A DNA stretch of 13,762 bases. Origin: CAADGU01 sp964581605. Its GTDB lineage: Bacteria > Chloroflexota > Anaerolineae > Promineifilales > Promineifilaceae. The stretch covers positions 1 to 13,762 of the forward strand of contig CAZOPF010000134.1 of NCBI GenBank assembly GCA_964581605.1. The letters are read 5' to 3'. Position 1 is the stretch's first letter; every line of letters starts with the position of its first letter. The notes under the pieces are model-generated. The model made no database searches. It saw only the letters and a program-made list of their open reading frames with translations, and was not told the DNA's origin. The translations under genes were made by a program, and so were the position numbers. Positions 8,508-13,762 of this stretch are shown here, piece by piece.

Positions 8508-9342
8508 CTTCTGGTTGGAAGGCCAGCTCCACGGCCGTTGCCGACACGACATCATACGCCTTTGCCAGCCAGCGGCGAGCTTCCGGGAAGAAGTCTGGTT
8601 CGCCTAAACGCACCAATAGGGGATATGGCTCTTCGGGCGGGGCAATATGCACCGAAAAGTGTGCCAGTTCAGGGCCGGGTTGCCAGAACTCATGCAGTGA
8701 TGCAGATAAAGCAGGAGCGCGACTGTATTCAGGGGTAACGGCCGTTTCCATCTCCCCATCACCTGGGCGCAAAGAGGCCAAAATGTCTTCCTGTGTCTTG
8801 CCCCGCAAACGGAAGAGCAGGAAGGGGTCTTCGTCAAACCGTTCCGCCAGGATGTAATGTACGGCTGCCAGATGTTTACACACGGTGGCGGGATCGGGGC
8901 AATTGCAGGTTTGTTTCAGTTCCTGTTTGCCGGGGAACAAATCCAGTTTTACCGCCTGAAAGGCTTCTTCGATTTCTGGCGGCATTTCCCCGGCCAGGAG
9001 TTGCGCCACGAAATACGGCCGTTCCGCCAATGCCGCCAGCACCTTCTCCCAATCTTTCTCTGACAGCGGCGCCAGTTCAATCATTATTTTGTAGGGAGTG
9101 CGCTGTGAGCCTTGCACTTTGGCCGTAATCTGCCCCTGGCCTTCTTCCAGCGACAGTACCTGCCCTTTGCGTGCATAGCTGCGACCCCGCTGCAAACGGC
9201 CGTGATCCATCACCCGTTCCATCGCTCGAATCCAGCGCGTGGCCCACCAATTCTTCACAAAATCGCCACGCTTGCTCCTGGCTTTAATGCCCTGGTCTGT
9301 TTCAAGTAGTTTGGTCGGTTTGAAGTCGTAATACCAGCTCAT
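8485..9342 (-). CDS. SWIM zinc-finger protein, likely SNF2 partner
   Basis: 285-aa soluble protein. The N-terminus (WYYDFKPTK, then FVKNWWATRWIRAMERV, with GRLQRGRSYARKGQV near 48-62) is typical of bacterial SWIM-domain proteins. The SWIM zinc site is C146-x-C148-x6-C155-x-H157, within CNCPDPATVCKH. SWIM domains are known DNA- or protein-binding modules found in or beside bacterial SNF2 ATPases, so the likely partner is the 1043-aa SNF2 protein encoded 0.7 kb upstream on the same strand. The gene starts 1 nt after the mazF stop (TAA, T, ATG) with only a weak purine stretch upstream, which suggests translational coupling to mazF. Its 3' end overlaps the AbiEi remnant convergently by 23 nt. Four ACGGCCGT copies lie within it. 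The family assignment is firm; the molecular role is inferred. Confidence 0.9.
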   Translation of the reverse strand: MSWYYDFKPTKLLETDQGIKARSKRGDFVKNWWATRWIRAMERVMDHGRLQRGRSYARKGQVLSLEEGQGQITAKVQGSQRTPYKIMIELAPLSEKDWEKVLAALAERPYFVAQLLAGEMPPEIEEAFQAVKLDLFPGKQELKQTCNCPDPATVCKHLAAVHYILAERFDEDPFLLFRLRGKTQEDILASLRPGDGEMETAVTPEYSRAPALSASLHEFWQPGPELAHFSVHIAPPEEPYPLLVRLGEPDFFPEARRWLAKAYDVVSATAVELAFQPEATQAETE

Positions 9343-9343
9343 A

Positions 9344-9658
9344 TTAACAGGTGAACATCTCTTCTAGCGCAGAGCACAGGCTGGTAATTGTTTGCCTGTC
9401 CACTGTGCCCAATCTTTGATAAAGGCGCTGCTTGTCTACCGCCCGCATCTGATCCAGCAAAACAAACCCATCTTTGCCCTGAAATCGGGTGGCGACACGG
9501 CCCGGAAATATAAATCCCTTGCTGGTTAAGGGGGCTACAATAACGGTTGAGAGAGGGTTCATCTCGTCGGGCGAGATAATGATACACGGACGTGTCTTAT
9601 TGATTTCATGTCCAATTGTCGGGTCCAATCCGACGAGCCATACCTCAAACCGTTTCAT
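9344..9658 (-). CDS. mazF: MazF/PemK-family endoribonuclease toxin
   Basis: 104-aa toxin of the PemK/MazF fold, expected to be a sequence-specific endoribonuclease that cleaves mRNA when freed from its antitoxin. Family signatures are the N-terminal FEVWLVGLDPTIGHEINKTRP (R23, P24), IIISP (26-30), the TS after the core strand (T45, S46), and LLDQMRAVDKQRL (68-79), which supplies the usual Q and R. The length is normal and nothing catalytic appears missing. Its ATG at 9658 lies 4 nt past the mazE stop, with GGGAG about 10 nt upstream inside the mazE end, as in classical antitoxin-first operons. The SWIM gene follows after 1 nt, so toxin and SWIM protein probably share one transcript. The cleavage specificity cannot be read from sequence. 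Confidence 0.93.
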   Translation of the reverse strand: MKRFEVWLVGLDPTIGHEINKTRPCIIISPDEMNPLSTVIVAPLTSKGFIFPGRVATRFQGKDGFVLLDQMRAVDKQRLYQRLGTVDRQTITSLCSALEEMFTC

Positions 9659-9662
9659 TTAT

Positions 9663-9920
9663 TCACCACTCCCAATCATTATCTTCAGTCAGAGGCGCAT
9701 CCAACCACTCTGTGTCGGCCGTTTCATCACCATGAAGTTGCAAGGCCTCTCGAATACGTTGTTCCCACGCCTGTCGGGGCTGCTTGTGAATGGGTTTGAT
9801 CAACAAACCCTCAGCAATAACAGCAAACTCAAGTTCCTGACCCGCCAGCCCTGCCTGTTCAATAACCGTTTTGGGAATACGGACACCCTGGGAATTACCA
9901 ATTTTAATGAGGGTAGTCAT
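9663..9920 (-). CDS. mazE: MazE/AbrB-family antitoxin
   Basis: 85-aa antitoxin. Residues 1-45 (TTLIKIGNSQGVRIPK, then ELEFAVIAEGLLIKPI) form an AbrB/SpoVT-type swapped-hairpin DNA-binding domain. The acidic, Trp-rich tail (EWLDAPLTEDNDWEW) should wrap around and inhibit MazF. I chose the ATG at 9920 over one eight codons upstream (9944). AGGAG sits 6 nt before 9920, and the protein then begins exactly at the conserved TTLIKIGNSQG. MazE and the MazE-MazF complex normally repress their own promoter. Here a promoter at 10005-10033 and a perfect inverted repeat at 9950-9986 lie just upstream, in keeping with autoregulation. Confidence 0.92.
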   Translation of the reverse strand: MTTLIKIGNSQGVRIPKTVIEQAGLAGQELEFAVIAEGLLIKPIHKQPRQAWEQRIREALQLHGDETADTEWLDAPLTEDNDWEW

Positions 9921-9926
9921 ATGTCT

Positions 9927-9931
9927 CTCCT
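9927..9931 (-). promoter_or_regulatory. Ribosome-binding site fixing the mazE start
   Basis: On the minus strand AGGAG is followed by 6 nt and then ATG at 9920. This places the antitoxin start at the conserved N-terminus and argues against the upstream in-frame ATG at 9944, which would add eight residues and put this site inside the gene. Confidence 0.75.
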
Positions 9932-9949
9932 GCGCGAACCTCAAGAGTC

Positions 9950-9986
9950 CTGGCAGGTTTTTGACTTGTTGGTAAAAACCTGCCAG
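9950..9986. repeat. Perfect 13-bp inverted repeat in the mazEF leader (putative operator)
   Basis: The arms CTGGCAGGTTTTT (9950-9962) and AAAAACCTGCCAG (9974-9986) are exact reverse complements around an 11-nt spacer. The element lies between the predicted mazE promoter (10005-10033) and the mazE ribosome-binding site. It is best explained as an operator for MazE/MazEF or a 5'-leader hairpin. As a terminator for the upstream SNF2 gene it is less convincing, because no U-run follows the stem on the minus strand. A dispersed repeat unit is another possibility. Confidence 0.85.
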
Positions 9987-10004
9987 TTTGAACGTGCGAT
10001 TGTT

Positions 10005-10033
10005 ATTATAATGTAATTACTTCCATCTCACAA
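10005..10033 (-). promoter_or_regulatory. Promoter of mazEF-SWIM operon
   Basis: On the minus strand TTGTGA (plus-strand 10028-10033) is separated by exactly 17 nt from a consensus TATAAT (10005-10010). Transcription would begin near 9998, upstream of the inverted repeat and about 80 nt before the mazE ATG. It begins only 7 nt beyond the SNF2 stop codon side (10040), so mazEF can be transcribed independently of the helicase gene. Confidence 0.65.
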
Positions 10034-10039
10034 TCGCCC

Positions 10040-13000
10040 TTACTGACGGAGTTTCACCAAATTCCGCAAATCGGCCGTAGACATTTCCGTCAGCCAGTTT
10101 TCGCCGCTGCCAATGATATTTTGGGCCAACGCTTTCTTCTCGGTAATCATGGCATCAATCCGTTCTTCCAGCGTTCCCAGGCAGACAAATTTATGCACCA
10201 GCACGTTCCTGGTCTGGCCGATGCGGAAGGCGCGGTCGGTGGCCTGGTCTTCCACGGCCGGATTCCACCAGCGGTCAAAGTGGAAAACGTGGTTGGCGCG
10301 GGTCAGATTCAGCCCGGTGCCACCCGCTTTGAGCGAGAGCAAAAAGACGGACGGGCCATCCGGCCGTTGGAACTGCTCTACCATCGTCGCCCGCTTTTTG
10401 GGGGGCACGCCACCATGCAAATAAAGTGTTGGCACGCCAAATCGCTCTTGAATGTAGCCTTGCAGCAGACCAGCCATTTCCGTGAACTGGCTGAAGATGA
10501 GCAGCCGGTCGCCTTCAGCCAAAATTTCGTCCAGCAGGGCATCGAGGCGCTGGAGTTTACCGGAACGGCCGTTGTCCTCCCCTGGTTGGTACGCTTCGGT
10601 TTCGTGCAGATATTGGGCTGGATGGTTGCATACCTGCTTGAGCTGCATCAACATGCTCAGGACTAATCCTTTGCGGGCAATGCCACCTTCTTCCTGCTCT
10701 TCAATAGCCGCCAGGGCATCACGCACCACTGCTTCATACAGCGTGGCCTGCTCTTCGCTGAGGTGGCAGTAGACTTTCATCTCCTGTTTATCCGGCAAAT
10801 CCTGGATGACGGTAGGGTCGGTTTTGACGCGGCGGAGCAGGAACGGCCGTGTCAGCTTCCGTAGTTTTTGGGCGGCGTCCTCGTCCCCAAATTTCTCGAT
10901 GGGCAGTGCAAAATCCTGGCGAAACTGCTTTTGGCCGCCGAAAAAACCGGGGTTGAGAAAGTGCATGATAGACCACAACTCTGCCAGCCGGTTTTCCACC
11001 GGCGTCCCTGTGAGTGCCAGGCGGAAATCGGCCGGCAGTTGGCGGATGGTTTGGGCCTGTTTGGTATTGGCGTTTTTGATGTTTTGCGCCTCGTCCAGCA
11101 CCACCCCAAACCAGTTGATCTGCTTCAGCGTCTCCGCGTCGCGCCGCACCAGGGCATAACTGGTCAGCACCATGTCGCTCTCCTGGGCAGCGGCCACGAA
11201 TTCCGCATCGCGGAGCCGGTCGCCGCCCTGGTGAACCATCGCCCGCAAACCAGGGGTGAATTTCCGCTGCTCCAATTCCCAATTGGTGACGACGGAGGTG
11301 GGACAGATAAGCAAAATTGGGGTGGGTAAGCCGCCCATTTCCTCCTTCAACTGCTGCACCAGCGTCAGGGTCTGGATCGTTTTGCCCAGGCCCATATCGT
11401 CGGCCAGGATGACGCCCAGCCCCCAGCGGCGGGCAAAGTGCAGCCAGGAGTAGCCGTATTGTTGGTACGGCCGTAATTCAGCCCGCAAGCCATCCGGTGG
11501 GGGCAGCATCGCCAGCTTTTCATCCCCTTGCAGTTGAGATAACCACTTTTGCAACCAATCATCCAGCACAACACCCTCCACCGGGAGGCCGTTGTGTTGT
11601 TGTTCCTCACCGTTCAGTCCCAGCTTCATGGCCTCAAACAGAGACAGGTCGCCTTCCCAATCCTGCTCCTGCCAGAAGCGAATAGCGGCTTCAATTTGCT
11701 CGGGGTCAAGCTGCACCCATTGCCCACGAATTTGTACCAGCGGCGATTTGAGCGCCACCAGAGCCTCAAACTCCTCACGGCTGAGTTCGGTATCGCCCAA
11801 CGAGAGCTGCCAGCGGTAACGCACCAGGTTGTCCAGAGTCATGTGCCCTTTGGTAAGGGCCGTTTGCCCGGTGAGCTTAGAAGTGCTGCCCAATTGCAGC
11901 CGAACGCCTAACCGTGTGCCCGGCTTGTTCCACCAGGGGGGCACCAGAAGGCCAAAACCAGCGCGTTGCAGTTGGGGCGCACAGTGGCGCAGGAAGGTGT
12001 ATGCTTCGTCGGTGGTCAGTGTCATACCGCTGGGCGTGCGTTGCTGCAAACTGCGCTGCATCGGTTGAAAGAAACGAGCCGCATAACCCAATCCGGCCAA
12101 TAATCGTTCTTGCGGTTTTTCAAATTGCCGATCCAATGCTTGCAGCACCCGGCTCTTGTTTTGCCATACTTCACTGGCAGGCACCATCAGGCTGGCATCG
12201 TCGCGGGCTTGCAGCAGGTAATGTAGCTGCCAGGTGGCTTCTCCTTTTTTCGTTTGTTTCACTGGCTGTTGGGTTGGCGCTTCCAGCCGTAGCGCCACGC
12301 GATAATGCCGATCCCCGGCAATGGTGAGAGCGCGTTCCCAGGCGCGGAAGCTGCTGGCAAAATGGTGTAGTTGGGCGGCACTGGCCTGAATGGTGGGGTC
12401 GCTAGCGAACAGGGCGCGCAGCCAGGCGGCCGCCGGGTCGCTGCCGGTGGGCAGATGCAATTCTTGACGGGTGGCCCACTGGCGCACGGCCGTGTCGGTC
12501 AGATAATTTAGAAAGCTGTCCAAAATAGCGCCGGGCGGCAGTGTCTCATCGGGGTTTTGGGCATCAGCGCGGCAGATGGGGGGCATAGTGGCTGCCAGTT
12601 GGGCCGTGCGACGGGCTTCATTTTCGCCGTCTAGCAGCGGCTGCCAGCGAGCTTCAAAGTGGAGTTCTTGTTTCTGGCGAGTTTCTACCAGGATTGGTCG
12701 GTAAAGCTGCCGGGCCAGCAGTTCCAGGATAAAGGAGAAGGTGGTTTGCCAGTAACGGCCGTCTACTCCTAACCGCACTGCTGGTGGCAACGCCTGTTGG
12801 TGCAAATAGGATAATAAAGCCAATGCGTGTGCTGGCCCCAGTGGCAATCCGGCCACTGTCCACGTCAGCAGTTCGGGCGGATCTTCATCGGTTTCCCAAT
12901 TGTGTACCAGGTCAGGGGAGGGGATGGGTCCCAAGCGATTCGTTGGCAGCCAGAGCGACAGCGCCTCGACCGGTAGTTTGCCGGCCCAACCAATTTCTTT

Positions 13001-13171
13001 GAGCAGGGCGCGGAGGTTAGCGGTGTCGGTGGCAAAGGGGTGGGGCTGGGCCGTTTTTTTGCGCCGGTCGCGGCTGGGCGGGTGGGCTACGGCCGTTTCT
13101 GCCCAGAATAGGAAACGGCCGTGCTGCCCCGGCTGATCAGGCGTTAGCCAGTGAAGGTGAAGAACCTGCAT
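10040..13171 (-). CDS. SNF2-family DNA-dependent ATPase (HepA-type) with N-terminal accessory region
   Basis: Complete 1043-aa protein. Residues 1-about 560 carry the accessory region typical of bacterial SNF2 ATPases, including a stretch like the SNF2-associated domain (about 350-540: FLRHCAPQLQRAGFGLLVPPWW, then LSLGDTELSREEFEALVALKSPLVQIRGQWVQLDP). The ATPase core follows: DDMGLGKT (591-598, K597), DEAQ (693-696), TGTP (721-724), LIFSQFTEM (891-899), GGTGLNLT (950-957) and QATDRAFRIGQ (976-986). Every motif is intact, so it should be an active double-strand DNA translocase. The start at 13171 has GGAG 5 nt upstream. The usual partner of this family, a SWIM protein, is encoded at 8485-9342, with mazEF in between. 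A role in nucleoprotein remodelling, repair or defence is inferred; the substrate is unknown. Confidence 0.96.
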   Translation of the reverse strand: MQVLHLHWLTPDQPGQHGRFLFWAETAVAHPPSRDRRKKTAQPHPFATDTANLRALLKEIGWAGKLPVEALSLWLPTNRLGPIPSPDLVHNWETDEDPPELLTWTVAGLPLGPAHALALLSYLHQQALPPAVRLGVDGRYWQTTFSFILELLARQLYRPILVETRQKQELHFEARWQPLLDGENEARRTAQLAATMPPICRADAQNPDETLPPGAILDSFLNYLTDTAVRQWATRQELHLPTGSDPAAAWLRALFASDPTIQASAAQLHHFASSFRAWERALTIAGDRHYRVALRLEAPTQQPVKQTKKGEATWQLHYLLQARDDASLMVPASEVWQNKSRVLQALDRQFEKPQERLLAGLGYAARFFQPMQRSLQQRTPSGMTLTTDEAYTFLRHCAPQLQRAGFGLLVPPWWNKPGTRLGVRLQLGSTSKLTGQTALTKGHMTLDNLVRYRWQLSLGDTELSREEFEALVALKSPLVQIRGQWVQLDPEQIEAAIRFWQEQDWEGDLSLFEAMKLGLNGEEQQHNGLPVEGVVLDDWLQKWLSQLQGDEKLAMLPPPDGLRAELRPYQQYGYSWLHFARRWGLGVILADDMGLGKTIQTLTLVQQLKEEMGGLPTPILLICPTSVVTNWELEQRKFTPGLRAMVHQGGDRLRDAEFVAAAQESDMVLTSYALVRRDAETLKQINWFGVVLDEAQNIKNANTKQAQTIRQLPADFRLALTGTPVENRLAELWSIMHFLNPGFFGGQKQFRQDFALPIEKFGDEDAAQKLRKLTRPFLLRRVKTDPTVIQDLPDKQEMKVYCHLSEEQATLYEAVVRDALAAIEEQEEGGIARKGLVLSMLMQLKQVCNHPAQYLHETEAYQPGEDNGRSGKLQRLDALLDEILAEGDRLLIFSQFTEMAGLLQGYIQERFGVPTLYLHGGVPPKKRATMVEQFQRPDGPSVFLLSLKAGGTGLNLTRANHVFHFDRWWNPAVEDQATDRAFRIGQTRNVLVHKFVCLGTLEERIDAMITEKKALAQNIIGSGENWLTEMSTADLRNLVKLRQ

Positions 13172-13203
13172 CTGTACTCCAGATAAAATGTGATCCCGGC
13201 CCC

Positions 13204-13231
13204 ATTATCTGCCAAATTTTGTTTAGTACAA
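13204..13231 (-). promoter_or_regulatory. Weak candidate promoter upstream of the SNF2 gene
   Basis: In the 73-bp gap before the SNF2 gene, the minus strand has GATAAT (plus-strand 13204-13209, five of six matches to the -10 consensus). It is preceded after 16 nt by TTGTAC (13226-13231, three of six). It is the only AT-rich stretch there. Read-through from the upstream gene is an equally good explanation for SNF2 expression. Confidence 0.28.
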
Positions 13232-13244
13232 AAGCCAACTAACG

Positions 13245-13762
13245 TCATACGGTGAGTAAATCATCCAGCAAGGAAGTCTGGACGACATCCCACCCATAGT
13301 AGGGGCTGGGTTGCAGGCGGAAGAAGGATTCAACCTGCTTTTGTTCATTGCCAGAGTACCAGGCGATAACGGCCGTGACTTGCCCCTCGTCCTCTGTCAC
13401 CTTTGTTGTGATTGGTCTGACATCAATTCGTTTGGTGGCCGGCAGTTGCACCCAAACAGCTTCTACCTTCTGCATAAAGTCGGCCAGGGTTATCGGCTGA
13501 CCGGTCTCATCGAAAAGTGGCTGCTTGTCTAAACCGGCCAGGAGAAATTTGCGCTCCTGCCAAAACAGTTCATGCACAAAGTTTTCTACCCACATTTGCA
13601 CGTCATATTCAGGCGTTGCGGCCTCAAAATGGCAAAACGTGCCGGCAATACGAATGTCGTCCATCTCCTCGTCCAGCAGTTTGTCAGTGATAAAACGATA
13701 GGCAGCCAGGTCATCCCAATCCCCCATAAAATCAATAACGATGCCATTTTCAGCCAATAAAT
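13245..13762 (-). CDS. Hypothetical acidic protein (5' end beyond window)
   Basis: About 171 residues visible. The frame stays open to the right edge; the first in-frame TTG (13757) has no room for a recognisable ribosome-binding site, so the real start is probably outside the window. The protein is acidic and soluble-looking, with no signal peptide, membrane segment or cysteine motif. It contains the aromatic-rich EYDVQMWVENFVHELFWQERKFLLAGL and later the block PITTKVTEDEGQVTAVIAWYSG. I do not recognise the family. It is co-directional with the SNF2 gene and ends 73 bp before it, so co-transcription is possible. One ACGGCCGT copy lies inside (13369-13376). Confidence 0.75.
   Translation of the reverse strand, partial: LLAENGIVIDFMGDWDDLAAYRFITDKLLDEEMDDIRIAGTFCHFEAATPEYDVQMWVENFVHELFWQERKFLLAGLDKQPLFDETGQPITLADFMQKVEAVWVQLPATKRIDVRPITTKVTEDEGQVTAVIAWYSGNEQKQVESFFRLQPSPYYGWDVVQTSLLDDLLTV

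Larger units (their letters stand above)
16..13376. repeat. Over-represented dispersed palindrome ACGGCCGT (25 copies, HIP1-like)
   Basis: By hand count the octamer starts at 16, 631, 1204, 1528, 2179, 2648, 2921, 3095, 3461, 3818, 5179, 5954, 7299, 8531, 8738, 9015, 9196, 10565, 10843, 11467, 12486, 12755, 13089, 13115 and 13369. A composition-only model at about 57% GC predicts roughly 0.3 copies. It is self-complementary and occurs in all three codon phases (encoding TAV, RP or GR), so protein sequence does not explain it. Several one-base variants (e.g. TCGGCCGT) also occur. No copies lie in mazEF, the AbiEi remnant or the gap at 7930-8207. Confidence 0.85.

Noticed and set aside
9950..9986. 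Inverted repeat as a rho-independent terminator of the SNF2 gene
   Set aside because: No U-run follows the stem on the minus strand, and it lies downstream of the mazE promoter, so an operator or leader hairpin is more likely.
9489..10016. 175-codon plus-strand open frame across mazEF
   Set aside because: Antisense to clearly recognisable mazF and mazE and across their promoter; no family resemblance.
9343..10039. mazEF as an insertion with target-site duplication
   Set aside because: I compared the junctions near 9343 and 10039 by eye and found no direct repeats or terminal inverted repeats that would mark a transposition event.
1..13762. CRISPR arrays, tRNA/rRNA genes, insertion-sequence ends
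   Set aside because: No regularly spaced direct repeats, no tRNA-like cloverleaf region and no transposase seen. The only regularly recurring word is the ACGGCCGT palindrome, which is dispersed rather than arrayed.

Overview
The window looks like a bacterial chromosomal defence or genome-maintenance island. By eye it is about 57% GC and dominated by large minus-strand helicase genes with tight spacing. The protein families (a two-gene pair of giant helicases, an SNF2/SWIM pair, MazEF and AbiEi-type proteins) and the base composition would suit a filamentous or anaerobic Chloroflexota lineage. That assignment is only an inference: there is no rRNA or other marker gene here.

Layout, read in the direction of transcription (right to left, minus strand). 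(1) 13245-13762 is the 3' part of an unrecognised acidic protein that runs off the right edge. (2) 10040-13171 is a complete 1043-aa SNF2-family ATPase with a long N-terminal accessory region. (3) 9663-9920 and 9344-9658 are a MazE/MazF toxin-antitoxin pair. It has its own good-looking promoter and a perfect 13-bp inverted repeat in its leader. (4) 8485-9342 is a SWIM zinc-finger protein whose start lies 1 nt after the mazF stop. SWIM proteins commonly partner SNF2 ATPases, so mazEF appears wedged into an SNF2/SWIM pair. (5) 8208-8507 on the plus strand is a 5'-truncated remnant of an AbiEi-type antitoxin. It converges on the SWIM gene and overlaps it. (6) 7930-8207 is an AT-richer gap with a possible promoter for the next operon. 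(7) 2749-7929 is a 1726-aa DEAD/DEAH helicase with DUF1998 and an apparent C-terminal Vsr-like nuclease fold. (8) 1-2744 is an SNF2/RapA-type helicase (at least 914 aa, 3' end outside the window), starting 4 nt after gene 7.

Genes 7 and 8 form a translationally coupled two-helicase operon. Its parts resemble those of DISARM (DrmA + DrmB in one chain, plus a DrmD-like SNF2 protein) and also the DruE hallmark of Druantia, but it fits neither canonical layout. It is the best candidate for an undescribed defence module. Its downstream genes, where a DNA methyltransferase might be expected, lie left of position 1.

Overlaid on everything is a strikingly over-represented palindrome, ACGGCCGT. I count 25 copies by hand where fewer than one is expected. 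It occurs in all three codon phases, so it is selected or maintained at DNA level, in the manner of the cyanobacterial HIP1 element.
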